Part shown: positions 36,175 to 48,729 of the stretch, piece after piece
Numbering within the stretch: position 1 is the first letter of the stretch
Layout: each line of letters begins with the position of its first letter
From: Fragilaria crotonensis
Taxonomy: Eukaryota; Bacillariophyta; Fragilariophyceae; Fragilariales; Fragilariaceae
Assembly: GCA_022925895.1 (NCBI GenBank)
Contig: JAKSYS010000175.1
Span: 31,643 to 95,642 of the forward strand
DNA length: 64,000 nt
Reading direction: 5' to 3'
The notes under the pieces: generated by a model
The model's database searches: none
What the model saw: the letters and a program-made list of their open reading frames with translations, nothing else
Told to the model about the DNA's origin: nothing
Program-made: the position numbers and the translations under genes

Positions 36175-36649
36175 TGGCAGCACTGAAAGCAGCAAAACAT
36201 CTATGCTGCTGCTGATACTACCTCAAGTATTTGAACACTGTCACTACTTCAAACTGCAGACGAGTCCAAGCAGCATAAAATTTGAAGCAAGCAATGAATT
36301 GTGATAAAAAGAAGAAGTAGAAGATGGAGAGGAGCTTCTTGGTTGTATTGGTGCACAACAATGATGTGGGTTTTCCAGCACACCAAGAATGGAAATCTAT
36401 TCTTTCTGACCCATCAAGAAAGCTGCTGCAGTTAATTATGAATAGGCTTTAATTGACCCCTTATGAATCTAAGGCTTGATATGTGATGATGTTGTTGCCT
36501 GTAGTTGGCCACAATTTTTTCTAAAATTTTGCTATCGGTTGCAGGAGGTTCCGGAAAAATCTTCATTTAGACCAGTAGATGACCGTTATCCTTCCCTGCA
36601 TTTCATTTTTGGATAAAACGATTAAGGATATCAGTTGGTAGTAGGAATC

Positions 36650-37045
36650 TTCCTTTCAGAAAATTTAAGAAAGTTTAAGAAAATTTAAGGAGATTAATAA
36701 GCTAAAACTGGCTTCTGTACAGATAAGAAAGTTAAAGCATATATATAAGATAGTTTAAGAAGCTTAAAATATAGCTTAAGAAGAATTAAGAAAGTTTATG
36801 ATGCTTGAAATGTCCGATCAAAAATCCAACTTTAGACTCTTAGACTAATATGCGCACCCTTAGAAAAATCACATTCCCTTGTTACACCGGAAGCATCACT
36901 TCAAAGATTGTTTAAGCGACTTAAATCTTCTTCACGTTTCTCAAGAAGGTTTAAGAAAATATAAGAAAATTTTAGCTTCTTAAATCCTCGTGAAGTTTCT
37001 TAAGAAGGTTAAAGAAAGTTAAGAAAATTTGAGAAGGTTCAGGAA
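36650..37045. repeat. Low-complexity (TTTAAGAAAG)n-like repeat
   Basis: Dozens of TTTAAGAA / TTAAGAAAG words, imperfectly tandem and on one strand. No coding potential. Confidence 0.7.
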
Positions 37046-37293
37046 CATTTCGGTAAAAGCAAAGTTCCAAATTTAAGATTCCATCATTATTTTTCGGAGT
37101 ACCTCAAGTTTAACCCTGAAAAAAAATCCGTGAGTAACATACCAATTACAGCAACACGGTTTAGAAGGTATGCAGTATTCCGAACCTCCAGGAATTGTAC
37201 ATCAACGTTCTGCAAAACGTACGAAACGGGGCACCACGGCACCACCTTCAATAAGCGACCGATATGGCTTAAATAAAGGAACCGTTAAGACAC

Positions 37294-38254
37294 TAGGGAG
37301 ATCCGGGTAGAGTCGTGATTCCAGTAAGTTTCCCTTGTCATAAGGGAACCTTAGTGGAAGGGAAAATCCGGAATTAGAGATCCGGGTTGATGTGCAGCAA
37401 GTGAAATTTCTATTAAATTCCTGGACAGGGATTCCTCCTGAACGTCAAATAAGATTCCGCTGTGAGTTGCTTTTTCATCGAAAGCCTGTTGGTGGGTTGT
37501 TTTCAGCTAATTCGGATTGCTGAGCACTGTCGTTTCTATCGCTAGATTGACCGTATCAATATTAATCTATAGTCTCAACTTAAGTCAGTGCTTTAGGGGG
37601 ATACATTATCTGTATCGCAATCGTCGTTGTTGTCGGAGAGCGACGACATCGTTTTTTTTGCTCTGAGTGCGCCAAACCGAGGCTCGATATTTCGAACAAA
37701 TTCCAGCACAAGGATTCCTCAGCAATATTACGAGAGATTCCGCACGAGGTCCGGTTGTCAAGTAGTGTTGGTGCTCGAATCTCAGCGGATTCGAATTTTT
37801 GAGCACTGTCGTTTATACCGTTGAATCCGCAATGTCCACATTAGTCTAGAGGAACGATGATCAGTCAGAAGTGAAGCTGATACAGCACCGGTTTTGCAAT
37901 CGACGTCATGGCGGGGAGAGGGATGTCGTCGTTTTCCGGTTGGTGCCGACTAATTTGAACGCTTTTGTTGACAGCTTTGTCTTCAAGTACGACGTCCTGC
38001 TTTGGCTTACATAAATGTAGTGCAACGTGGAACTTAGAAAGCAGCAATTTGACACGTGGAACGGAGTCTTGATAGCAGAAAACGCAGTGGAATGAAGCAG
38101 CTTCAAACTTCCACTAAAGCCCCGAGGATCGACCTTTATCGGAAATTGCGAAACAAGATTCCCTTTTTCAGATCCGTTATTGTGACTCATAACCGGTTCT
38201 GAGCTGAAATAGCAGAAACGATAGTGGAAACACGACTCCACCCGGATCTCCCTA
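37294..38254. mobile_element. About 0.96-kb element with 30-bp terminal inverted repeats flanked by TA
   Basis: Left end 37294-37323 and right end 38225-38254 are inverted repeats matching at about 28 of 30 positions (starting TAGGGAGATCCGGGT). The outermost bases are TA on each side, so the element proper is GGGAGATCC...GGATCTCCC within a TA duplication, as in Tc1/mariner-type insertion. Inside are two diverged direct copies (near 37517 and 37799) of a segment containing GAGCACTGTCGTTT. No transposase is seen, so it is non-autonomous. Confidence 0.65.
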
Positions 38255-38760
38255 CTATCGTAATATGACATAGTCGGATGAAAACTGATGTACGTGCATA
38301 GAAATGAAATGCATCTTAAACTCACATACTAGCGTACACTGTATGTGCATTCCACTCTGCTGGTTTTGTGATGTAGACGTGGTCGGCTTGATGTGTGCTA
38401 GATTCGTTGTAGATTCGTCTTGTCTAGGTCATGCATAGGTGTGGACACGGGCACCCTGCATCCCAGTGCACATATGTCATTTATGTGTGCTCGTGCTATG
38501 TAAAAACTAGTATGTCATATATGAAATAATACGCCATGTGCCATGTGGTATTCATATCTCGCTTGTGCACCCTATCACATATTGACATTTGCACAATACT
38601 ACGTCATCGAAGAGAATGTTCACAGCTTGTTACCTTTCGAATCCTTGTACAGCGCAGTACGGTACCTACATCAATCGTGTAAAAAAGATTTTGGATCGCT
38701 TGCCATTTAGTCGACTCACTTTTTGATCGATCACAAATCGAAAAGGAAGGAGGTATTCAC
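38255..38760. other. Upstream region of the transporter gene
   Basis: About 500 bp without a supported gene. Contains ATGTCATATATG-type words. No promoter element can be named. Confidence 0.4.
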
Positions 38761-41700
38761 ATGATGGGGACTTCCTCATTCTTCTCGTTGCTTGGCAGTG
38801 GATCAGCGCTGCTTTATCAGCAGTACTCGGAGGACTACGGTCATGACAGCCGACAACTCGAGTCGGAGGCCCCAGTCTGGGAGGCGGTCGTTGTGTCCAT
38901 AGCAATCTTCGTCATGTTAGTTGTCATCTGTACGGACTACATCGGGCCTGACTGGGTAATGGTTGCAACCAACACGCTATTCATGGCAACCGGTATTATC
39001 TCGGTAAAGGAGGGTCTTGAGGGTTTTTCTAACAACAGCATTTTGACTATCATGGTTTTGCTCTTGATTGGTGAGGGACTTGGGCGCACCGGTGCCCTTG
39101 ATTACTATATGAGCAAGATGCTGGGCAAGCCAAAAACCATTGTCGATGCTCAGATACGATTGATGATTCCTACGGGAATCATCTCCGCTTTCATTAGCAA
39201 CACGGCGCAGGTGGCTGTCATGGTACCTCTAGTTCTTCGCTGGGCACGGGCCACAGGTATTCCCCGTCAGCAGTTGATGATGCCCCTGTCGTTTGTAACG
39301 ATTTTGGGAGGGACTTGTACCTTGATTGGTACCTCAAGTAATCTTGTGGTGTCCGGGTTGTTGTCAGAGGATTTCCCAGATGATCCGGTTGGCAATATCG
39401 GGCTCTTTGACCTCGGCCTGATTGGTGTTCCGAACATGCTTATTGGGTTTATCTACATTGTGTTATTCTGTCCTTACTTGCTTCCATACGGTGATAGAAT
39501 CCCAAGCACTAATTCTGAACCTGTCTTGCTTGGAGCACGAGTGCCGTCGTGGTCGCCTTCTGTCGGTCGAGCGGTCGGAAAATCTGGGGTTAGTAATTCA
39601 GGTGGGATATATCTTGTCCATGTGCGAAGTGCTGCCACAGGTAACATGGAGAATGCAGTGAGCAAAGACTTCGTTTTGTCTGTTGGCGATGAACTATATT
39701 TTACTGGTTCTGTTGAGGAGTTCGCAGTTTTCTGTGAGAGGCATGGTCTGGAAATCATTACCACCGAGGAGCTTGGCTTGGGTAAGGAAATCAATGACAT
39801 TGGAACCACTTTGCGATCGATCGTAACTTCAGATGATTCAGCACTTCATGAAGTTATTGAACATTTGTCGGAGCAAATTGCAGGACGTGAACCGGTGGAG
39901 TCTGGCTCACGTGCAACTCGAGTGATTGTCACAAGTGACGTTTCTGACACTGAAGGAGGATTAGTTGTTGGTGTTGATTGTGTTGACCGTCCCAGACTTC
40001 TCGAGACGATTTCCTCAGCTCTTCTTCAAGTGGGACTAAAGCATCGCAATTCCGGTGCAGCGGTATATGGTGAGAGATCACTCTCGATTTGGCGTTGCGA
40101 ACCTTCTGAATACGCTAGTGTTGAACGTGTTGACGTGTGGACTGTCTTAACCGATTCATTGAATGAATCAATCCAGGCCGCAGGGGAGACGAAGAGTGGA
40201 ACCCACGTTGTTCGAGCAGTTGTCACGAAGGGTTCAACTTTTATTGGTAAGCAACCTGGTAGTGTCGATTTCCGCGATGCATACAAGGCAACAATTGTTG
40301 CATACCAGAAGGAGGGGAAGAATGCCTCACTGGACTCGGACATGGAGGCAGATGATGTCTTGGTGCTGCAGGTGTTGGCAGACTCTCCGCTGCTCCTAAG
40401 GCCCCCTCAAGGATTTTACAAGGCCATGAAACGTGGCTTCCTATCGCGACTTTTTGGTTCGGCGTCTACAACCTCACTCCCGCACGATAGTGGCGATAAA
40501 GACTATGATGAAATCCAGAAAGTCTGGAAGGATCTCAAGGTAGTATTTGAAGACAACGATGAGTCGGACGGAGATATTGATACTAATGGAGAGTTCCTTA
40601 CCGCCTTCGTCGTTACCTATAATTCTCCGTTGGAGAACAAGTCGACCAACGAACTTGGCTTTGGTTCGTTAGCTGGCGCTGTTCTTGTCAGCATTGAAAG
40701 AAATGATTACAAATCCGCGGATGGTGCAAGCCGCGAGGCGCTCTCTCCGAATGACCGATTGACAGTGGGGGACATCCTTTGGATTTCAGGTTCCGGGACA
40801 TCTATTGCTGGCCTTCAGACGATGCGAGGTCTTGAGTACTTTGAGATGGATCAAGTCAAGAAGGCTGAACGCATTTTGCAAAATCGAAGATTGGTTGAAG
40901 CTGTTGTCGCAAGAGGATCGCCATTGGTAGGCAAAACGGTGACTGAAGCATGCTTTCGATCCGTGTACGGTGGAGCCGTCATTGCCCTGCAACGAGGCAA
41001 CGGACGAGTCCATGAGCATCCCTCCAATGTCAAGCTTGAAGCGGGTGATGCATTGCTGATTCAAGCAGGACCGTCTTTCTACAAACACAACCACAACAAG
41101 TACAAAACGTTTGCTCTTGTATCTGAGGTTGAAGACTCAAGTTCGCCGCGTCCTCGGTGGTTCCTGCTATGCGTCCTCATGATTGTTACAATTTTGGTTT
41201 TGGCTAGTCTTGAAATCAGTAACTTGCTGATCACGGCCACTATCGTTGGAATTGTCACGGTTGGTCTCGGTGTCGTGACTCAACAAGAAGCCCGTGATTG
41301 TCTCCAATGGGACCTCTACCTAGTCTTGGCTTGCGCATTTGGAATTGGTACGGCGATGGAAAACTCAGGTGTTGCTGAGGGTCTGGCAACTTTTATGGTC
41401 GACATTTCTATTGCCCTTGGAGGTGAGTGTCTTTCTGCTGAAATCGTAGTATTTGAATGCAGCGCCTGACTTCTCACTTTTTTTTTTGAGTAGACGTTGG
41501 GGTTTATGGAGCTGTGTACTTGGCAACCATGTTGTTGAGCAGTATTTTGACCAACAACGCTGCGGCTGCCCTGATGTATCCCATCGCCATGGCGGCTGTG
41601 GAGCAAACTGGTGCCGACCGCCTCAAGATGGGATACATGGTGATGCTCGCAGCCAACGACTACATGACCTCGTTCGGGTACCAAACGAACATGATGGTGT

Positions 41701-41972
41701 ACAGACCTGGTGGATACACGAGCATGGATTATTTGAGGTTTGGCGGACCTCAATTTCTTCTTTGGCCAACGTCGGTCGCTCTGGTCACGACTCCTGCCAA
41801 GTGGTATGTGAATTGGTTTATTTGCTTCTCCCTCTTTGGCGCTGTTTGTTTAGTCCGTTTGGAGGCCAGTGCTTGGACATTGCGAAAGAAGTTGAAGGCA
41901 CAGGCGAAGGAGTTGGACGAGGAGGTGGACGAGGAAGGTCAAGTTGAAAAATTTACTACCTTCGCCGCTTAA
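38761..41972 (+). CDS. SAC1/SLC13-type anion (sulfate) transporter with TrkA-C domains
   Basis: Exon 1 is 38761-41422, a GT-AG intron is 41423-41493, and exon 2 is 41494-41972 (1046 aa). The N-terminal membrane half carries the Na-sulfate symporter signature: GLGRTGALDYYMSKMLGK, then the SNT motif in FISNTAQVAVMVPLV and the TNN motif in LTNNAAAALMYP in exon 2. Between the membrane halves lie several TrkA-C/RCK-type segments (V..VR.AATG, VVTKGSTFIGKQ, VEAVVARGSPLVGK, LEAGDALLIQAG). This layout matches SAC1-like sulfate transporters and deprivation sensors of algae. The substrate is inferred; sulfate is likeliest. The gene is long for the family because of repeated TrkA-C domains. Confidence 0.9.
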
Positions 41973-43811
41973 ACTGAAGTTCAAACAGTAGTATTGCGTG
42001 TTCGGTGAACAATTGCAACATCTGGTTCAGTTGTCGCGAAGTCTTGATGCATACAATGAGTACATAGGGTTCTTATTTTTGTCACTTTTTCAGCAATGAC
42101 AGCGATGGGGAAATTAGGCTTCTGTACCTGGTACAAGTAGTCTAGACTTGTTGTCTCAGTATCTCAGATTGAATCTGACAACCTACCCAGTGTGGGGAAC
42201 ATCCAGTATCCTGGAGTATCCTACTTGATTTCTACATGTACTCGAGTCACAAATTTCACAAAACCACATCGTCTATCAGCACAAAGCATTCATCTTTGAA
42301 TCAGAGGCCTTGTCTCAACGTGGTCGAATCGGCCTTTTACACCTTTATGGACATGATTGGAACAGCAATTCTCGTTTTGTACCGACCTAGGGCGAAAGGT
42401 GGATTGCTTCTTCATCTTCGTCCGCTCGTCCCGAAGTTAAAGTCGAACAACCAATCGCTGTCACCAGCAATTATTGTCCAGAGCAACCACACACTCATGT
42501 ACTTGAACTTGCTCAACTCGGGTGCTGTGCCGCTATCATGTTGTCGCGGTGCGCCGGTAGCAATCCGGCGACCATCGAGTTGAGTACAACGGAAGCGCGA
42601 AGCAGATTATCTGCATTGCGGCCGCATGATGGATCCACCTGATGCGCAGCCTTGTAGAGCCGACCACTCAATTGTCCGAAACGGTAAGCAAAGCACCAAC
42701 GCTTGACGTTTTGCTTCTGCGGCTGTGTCGAGAGACAGAAGGCTTCTCCGACAGGTATTCACCATTGCATCAAAACCAAATCCTTTGACGAGACAGCACC
42801 AATCACTTCACCAATACACTCATAGTGACACTATTGCTATAATTGTTGCCATATTGATTGCCATCTCGTTTTTGACCCACCATTTCCCAATGTTCCAAAT
42901 CATCCACCTTCTTATTGTTGCTTGTTGAAAGTTCGACACAGTACCTTGACTATTGCGTGATTGTTCCCTGCAGGTTGAATGACACCAACCACCTTGGCTT
43001 ATCAGTTGCGAGACCTGCTGACGACTGAGTGTCGTCCCGCCCCACCGATCAAAAAAGGCATCTCGCGGCGGTTGAATATCCGGCTCGAGCGATAGACTCA
43101 ACTGATGAAAAAACTGGCAGTTTCCGTCGATGGCATTTTCTGCCAATCATGACAATAATCTGTTGCACAAGAATGCATGATACATTTAGTGGTGACAGGA
43201 GTGCAAAAACTGATCAACAATTCAGGACTCACCATTGTGCTTTGGACTTGGAGTACAAGTTCCTCATGGCTGTGATCATGGCTGAATTGTGCTGTCATCT
43301 GTCATGCTCAAGTAGAGAAGTGACCATATGTATGCATGATATGTCGATAACACTACTAGCGTACCTGGTAGTGTACGTGGGGACGACGTGGCATGAACGG
43401 ATGGCAGGACAGACGAGCCTATCCGTCATGTGCGTCGCTAATTTCAGCGTGTATCATACTATGCATACCTGGTACCGGTAGAGTCATAGTACATAGCACG
43501 TCATACCGTCATATATTCATATATGGATACGAGTTTATCGGATGTAGTAGTATGATGAAGTGATGAGTGACACATCGACATCAGCCGGATGGCGCCTGCC
43601 GAACGAATAGAGAAAATTCTGTGGGATTCAAGTCACGTAATAAAATAGAACGATACGATCTACTGTACCAGAGATTTGAACATCGAATGTATTCTTGTTG
43701 ACATTCGGTTGTTTCACGTTTGGCACGGCGTGTTGAGAAGCCTGTCCATCAAAGTCAATCTTTTTGTGTCGCAAATTTGCAAGGTGTGTTGTGGTTCCTT
43801 CCAGTCCAATA
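41973..43811. other. Intergenic, 1.8 kb
   Basis: No supported gene. A minus frame 43146-42820 begins with an acidic segment PDIQPPRDAFFDRWGGTTLSRQQVSQLIS that has coding-like composition, but it has no known match and no clear exon partners. The rest is GTAC-rich non-coding DNA. Confidence 0.5.
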
Positions 43812-45528
43812 ATGTTGCAGAGCCGATCTGTCGCAACCAAGGTACGAAGTGTCTGTTCGCAACCTTGTTTTTGTTTTGAATTATTCGCATCATCCGTTGG
43901 ACTCACAACCCTTGCTCAGATTCTACCATGTCGCCGTTCTGTGTGTCACTTTGCACTGCGACGAGGTCTGTGTATTATTTCACCAGCTGTTGTAACGACG
44001 ACGGTGCCTGAGAATATGACTGTAACGAGTACGAACCGAAGTTTTAGTAGCATTGCAACTGCGAACCAACGTTTGTTCGAAGCAAACATCGCTTCGACTC
44101 GTCATTGTCGATACAAGTCGTCATTGCCAATCGATGACGATGATTATCAGAATAAGTCATTGATTCCGTTCTTGCTTGCGGATATTGGAGAGGGTATTGC
44201 CGAAGTTGAAGTCCTTCAATGGTTCGTCGAACCTGGTGAGCAAGTGAAACAGTTTGATAAAGTCTGTGAGGTCCAATCCGATAAGGCAAATGTAGAAATC
44301 ACCAGTCGATTTGACGGTGTGGTTGAATCATTGGCCGATTCCAGTCAGATGGTTCGGGTGGGGACACCTTTGATGCATCTTTGGGTGGAACGAACCAATG
44401 ACGCCGATAAAGCAACAACCGTTGCTCCTATGCACAATGTCGATGTCGAGCAGGATAAATTACACATTCCGACCTTTGCGTCATCCTACCAAACAAACAA
44501 AGTCTCGGCGACGCCGGCAGTTCGGAAACTTGGTATGGAATACTCGTTGGATCTTGGGAACGTTGTCGGCAGTGGTCCGAACGGACGAGTCTTGAAGTCG
44601 GATGTCCTCCAAATGCTACAACAATCTGGACGCATTGCCACGCCCAAGAATACTGATGACAAGCAATCAAGCACATACTCTGGACAGTTGACCACCAATC
44701 CAACTATTGAGAATACAGAATTGACAAAAGTTCCGACGCAAGGTGAACGTCAGGACGAGACTGTACCGATCCGCGGCTACAATAGGCTCATGGTCAAGAC
44801 AATGACGGAATCCCTTTCTATCCCGCACATGTGCTACGCCGACGAGATTAATATGAACCAAGTATTACAAGCGCGCAAATCAGTCGATGGCATTAAGCTA
44901 TCCATATTGCCATTCGCCGTCAAGGCAGCGTCGCTGGGCATGACTGACTACCCAGTCTTGAACTCAAGTTTGAATCTTCAGGAAATGACCATTACCTATC
45001 ACGCGAACCACAACATTGGCGTAGCAATGGATACTCCTAGAGGTTTAGCTGTCCCAGTGGTCAAGGAATGTCAAAATCTATCGATTGTCGAAATTGCTCA
45101 AGAACTCGATCGCCTCAAAGTTGCGGTATGTTTTGCTCTGCCTGCATCCTTCTTTCGTAAAAAAAACCTTTTCCAACAAGTCCAAGTTTACGCATACTGA
45201 CTTATTCTATTTCCATTTGCAGGCTGCCGGAGGAAACCTTAGTGAGGCAGACATTTCTGGCGCCACCTTTACCCTCAGCAACATTGGGGCGATTGGTGGA
45301 ACATACATGTCGCCAATTGTTGCCTCTCCTCAGGTTGCCATTGGCGCCATGGGCAAGATTCAGCGATTGCCTCGTTTTGTTGGTGACGCTGTCGAAGGAG
45401 TGAATATTATGCAGATTTCCTGGGGTGGAGATCATCGGGTGATTGATGGCGCTACCATGGCGCGATTTTCGAATCGATGGAAAGAGTTGATGGAGAATCC
45501 AATGGCCATGGTGTTTCGAATGAAATGA
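43812..45528 (+). CDS. Branched-chain alpha-keto acid dehydrogenase E2 (lipoamide acyltransferase), mitochondrial
   Basis: Exon 1 is 43812-45125, intron 45126-45222, exon 2 45223-45528; 539 aa from ATG 43812. The long basic presequence ([12 protein letters not shown]...) suits mitochondrial import, although a hidden N-terminal intron cannot be excluded. Domains in order: lipoyl domain with [13 protein letters not shown] and the lipoylated Lys in [12 protein letters not shown]; peripheral subunit-binding domain [35 protein letters not shown]; catalytic core ending in [15 protein letters not shown] with the active-site His-Asp. The [14 protein letters not shown] and EVQSDKA forms are typical of BCKDH E2 rather than PDH E2. 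It acts in Leu/Ile/Val breakdown. Confidence 0.93.
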
Positions 45529-46110
45529 ATTGACGCTGCTACAGCATTGCGTTTTAGAAGTAGGGAAGTTCTGTTCCGGTCGTACGGTTACAACCTTGCC
45601 TATAGTGTAACACGACCCCTTGACCAATCCGAAAACACTTAATATCACCTGGAGTAGGCAAAATCATAATAGATGACGGATCCTGCACACTGCACATCGA
45701 CACCATCCCAATCTTACCATGGCTCTACATCGATCAGTGTTTCTATAAACCGTAACATGCGGGATGCAAGTAGTGGTATAGTCTATTACGCTATAACTGC
45801 TCGTTTGCTTCTTATGTACTGGAGTAGGCTCTACTAGCGGCTAGACTACACGCATTTACTACGGTACACAGTAATCCTCTCTCAGTAATTCATAGCGGTA
45901 GGCTCTTCGACATTTCCAAGCACAATAAGGACTACAAGTACCGGTAGGTCTACAAGTCTGCCCACTGCCCACATATGCATACTGGTCCTACCCAAGGTAC
46001 TGGGTACTGGGTAGCATCCAGTTCCCTTCGTGAAACCAGGTTCTCTCGGTGCGATCAAATTGTTGAGGAATCTGCATTTCTGCCAGTGAACTTGATAGCA
46101 CGGTTCGCAG
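45529..46110. other. Intergenic, no gene seen
   Basis: About 580 bp between the E2 and GT8 genes; GTAC-containing words are frequent. Confidence 0.4.
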
Positions 46111-47319
46111 ATGATGATGCGCTGGAGGCGATACCGAAGCGATACAGCAGTGTCTGCAAGAATTGCTGACACTGTTGGTCATGTCCTACTCCTTTTCCTT
46201 TGTTTCAGTCTCTCAAGGTTGGCAGCTGCTGTGAATGACGCTCCAGTTTCGGAAACGGCAACAACAACAGAGTCAGGATCAGGACAACCGCATCGACGAC
46301 TCGCTGTTGTAACCCTCGTGACGACGAGTGACTACATTGCCGGTGCTCAAGTTCTGGTGGAATCCTTGAATCGGGTCAATGCCACTGGTGATCGAATCGC
46401 CTTGTGGGTGTCATCCGACGAAGATGATCGATCTGATTTAGACGAGACACATGTGAAACAGTTATTGGATGCTGGTTGGAACAAGACAATGCAGTTAACG
46501 AAAAAGGATGGTACTTTTACTTCGTGTCAAGTTTCGGACGAGCAGAAGGCACAGATCGCCGCATCTCCTGAAATGGCAGGCCTTCCTCGATACTGGGGTA
46601 CCTGCAGCAAATTTGCCATCTGGGCCTTGACCGATTACGATGCCGTCATTTATCTCGATGCGGATAGTTTGGCACTGAACAATTTTGATTTCGTTTTTGA
46701 TATCCTCCTTGGTCAATCTGAAAATGATGATCACTCTGCTGCACCTCCCAACTTTGCGGCACAAGGAAATACGGATTGTTGGGAGGAACCACCACCATAC
46801 AATCAATGTGCCAATTTCTATACCGCCCTTTTAGCAGTCAAACCATCCTCCGATGTGGCAAAGTACCTGCATGCGGTGGCCAATCAACAAGGTGCCTACC
46901 TCATGCACGGAGAATTGGTGTTGTTGAATACAGTCATTACTCAGTGGTACCATCTGCCGCGATACACGCTCGTGGCACAGACGGAAGCGGCACGACCCTG
47001 GGTCCAACACGTTCCCAGTATTGATGATGGAAATGTTCACGACTCTGGTCTTATAGTCGACTGGAGTCAAGTGAAAGTATATGACTTTGCTGGCCCACCG
47101 GGCACGAAACCATGGAAGACGTATTGGTTGCAAAAGAAAACTGGTGACTTGTATTTGAATGCCTACCTTGGAAGATTGTCCCCCGATTCACAAACCTTCA
47201 AAATCGCCATGTACCCTCAGTGGGTATGGAACGATTGCTATGATGCCGTGCTTGCCCGGTTGCAAAAACAGCAGGAGGGATCCGCAACATCAATACAGGA
47301 CGTGAAGGAGGAGCTCTAG
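46111..47319 (+). CDS. Glycosyltransferase family 8 (glycogenin/galactinol-synthase-like), 402 aa
   Basis: ATG 46111, single exon. An N-terminal hydrophobic segment at about residues 23-40 indicates a signal anchor or secretory signal, so the enzyme probably acts in the endomembrane lumen. LAVVTLVTTSDYIAGAQVLVESL begins the nucleotide-sugar fold. The metal-binding DxD is D183-A-D185 in VIYLDADSLALNN. NADCWEEPP-like (TDCWEEPP) and FYTALLAVKPS follow, as in GT8 enzymes. A second conserved element (HGELVLLNTVI) precedes the C-terminal region. Donor and acceptor sugars cannot be read from the sequence. The gene is convergent with the TPR gene at 47473. Confidence 0.85.
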   Translation: MMMRWRRYRSDTAVSARIADTVGHVLLLFLCFSLSRLAAAVNDAPVSETATTTESGSGQPHRRLAVVTLVTTSDYIAGAQVLVESLNRVNATGDRIALWVSSDEDDRSDLDETHVKQLLDAGWNKTMQLTKKDGTFTSCQVSDEQKAQIAASPEMAGLPRYWGTCSKFAIWALTDYDAVIYLDADSLALNNFDFVFDILLGQSENDDHSAAPPNFAAQGNTDCWEEPPPYNQCANFYTALLAVKPSSDVAKYLHAVANQQGAYLMHGELVLLNTVITQWYHLPRYTLVAQTEAARPWVQHVPSIDDGNVHDSGLIVDWSQVKVYDFAGPPGTKPWKTYWLQKKTGDLYLNAYLGRLSPDSQTFKIAMYPQWVWNDCYDAVLARLQKQQEGSATSIQDVKEEL

Positions 47320-47472
47320 TAGAGTCAACCATGCATGGTTTCGGTGAGATGTTCATCGATCAGTGCTGTTGTTGAGTGTGACCACCCAAAGGGCGTGCTA
47401 CGAGTACTGCATGTCCGTTCAAATGAATATTGAAGATAAAATAGTGTATCATCATGGCTTTCAAGGTCTACC

Positions 47473-48729
47473 TTACTTTTTCTCCTTACTGCCCTGGTCG
47501 CCATCTTCGGCCGCGTCCAGCTCTGACTCGTCGACTTCTTCAACACCGTACGTTTTCATAATGTCTTCTCTCAAATCTGTAGCACCTTTCTCGTCGTCAA
47601 TGACTTCCAAAAGCTCGGCCAAGGAGAACTTTGTGGCGATCAAATCGGGATGTGCGTAGTGCAGAAGCGCCGTGCGAACCTTGAGTACTTGTTCATAGAG
47701 CTGTTTGGCTTCTGCCACAGCACCTTCGTCCACCACCTTGAGAGTTCCCTCGTCGTCGACAACTTCCGTCCCTCGAGTTTTCAAGAAAATTGCCAAGTTT
47801 TGGGCCACGGATGCGGCGGACAGAGTATTGATGCCCTCGACGTTTTCGGCCTTGGCACCACGAGGATTTTCGGTGGCAGTTTTGAGTGCTTCCCGTAAAT
47901 GATTTTCAGCAGCTTGCCATCGTTGTTGCGTAAACTTGGATGTTCGAAAATTCGCTTGTCGACCAGTAGAATTAGTTTGAGTCACTTGAGCTGCCAACGT
48001 GGAAGCAAAGTAGCTGCGACTGGCGATGGTATGAGGGTGCTCGTCTCCCAACTCCACCTGACGAATCCTCCAGGCATCTTGAAAGTAGTCGATTGCTTCT
48101 TCATTCATCTGTAGTCTCTGAATTCCCGTCAGAGTATCATCTATATGTACTTGCATCTTGTTGAGTGCGGCAATGTTGTGGAGAGCCCCGGCATAGGAGG
48201 CATGGTCCTTCCCCGTGACGCGTCCGTAGATGCGCAACGACTCGTGATAGTGCTTCCGTGCTTCGGCCCAATCACCCGTCGATTTGTACATGAGACCCAC
48301 GTTATTGTAGGCAGATGCCGTTGCAGGATGTTCCTTGCCAAAGTGGTCCAACGTCTCCTTGAGAAATTCAAGCGACGATCGCAATGCATCATTGTAGTTG
48401 CCATGTTGGTAATGGACTTGAATTTGACTTTGAATTTTCATCAATTCTTCTTCTTTTTCAACATTCGGCAGTCGAAGTGCTTTCTCGGAGTCTGGTACAT
48501 TAACATTAGAAACTATCTTGGAAGTCGCTGTTTCTGGAGATGGAGGGTTGCTGGAATCGACTGCAGGAGGAGGAGGAGGAAGTGTTCCACCCTTGGTTTT
48601 CGTCACGGTAATCTTGGATCGAACCATCCCGGGAGTTCCTACCACGCCATGCCGCAGGAGGATGACACTTCTCCGTGAGATGATTGAACTGGCATGCCCA
48701 GTTGCATTGACAGCTATCGCTTTCCACAT
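47473..48729 (-). CDS. TPR (kinesin-light-chain-like) protein, 418 aa
   Basis: ATG at 48729, single exon. The N-terminus (MWKAIAVNATGHASSIISRRSVILLR) is basic and amphipathic, suitable for mitochondrial import. A Pro-rich tract (PPPPPAVDSSNPPSP) follows. TPR units of the ~42-residue kinesin-light-chain type are visible: YNDALRSSLEFLKETLDHFGKEHPATASAYNNVGLMYKSTGDWAEARKHYHESLRIYGRVTGKDHASYAGALHNIAAL, and later units with RQVELGDEHPHTIASRSY and QLYEQVLKVRTALLHYAHPDLIATKFSLAELL. The acidic C-terminus ends GSKEKK. The role is protein-protein interaction; the partner is unknown. Confidence 0.85.
   Translation of the reverse strand: MWKAIAVNATGHASSIISRRSVILLRHGVVGTPGMVRSKITVTKTKGGTLPPPPPAVDSSNPPSPETATSKIVSNVNVPDSEKALRLPNVEKEEELMKIQSQIQVHYQHGNYNDALRSSLEFLKETLDHFGKEHPATASAYNNVGLMYKSTGDWAEARKHYHESLRIYGRVTGKDHASYAGALHNIAALNKMQVHIDDTLTGIQRLQMNEEAIDYFQDAWRIRQVELGDEHPHTIASRSYFASTLAAQVTQTNSTGRQANFRTSKFTQQRWQAAENHLREALKTATENPRGAKAENVEGINTLSAASVAQNLAIFLKTRGTEVVDDEGTLKVVDEGAVAEAKQLYEQVLKVRTALLHYAHPDLIATKFSLAELLEVIDDEKGATDLREDIMKTYGVEEVDESELDAAEDGDQGSKEKK

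Larger units (their letters stand above)
33504..37293. other. AT-rich, repeat-filled gene desert
   Basis: 3.8 kb with no gene I can support. It holds degenerate CTTCTCATGAACTTATTCATGAGAAG-like units (35000-35280), four hairpin-forming GCGGGATTTGTGG units (35834-36174), and TTTAAGAAAG-type low-complexity repeats (36650-37045). These are described separately. Confidence 0.6.

Noticed and set aside
42820-43146. Minus frame with DAFFDRWGGTTLSRQQVSQL as a separate gene
   Set aside because: Coding-like segment but too short, with no start context or exon partner and no recognisable family; kept only as a note in the intergenic entry.
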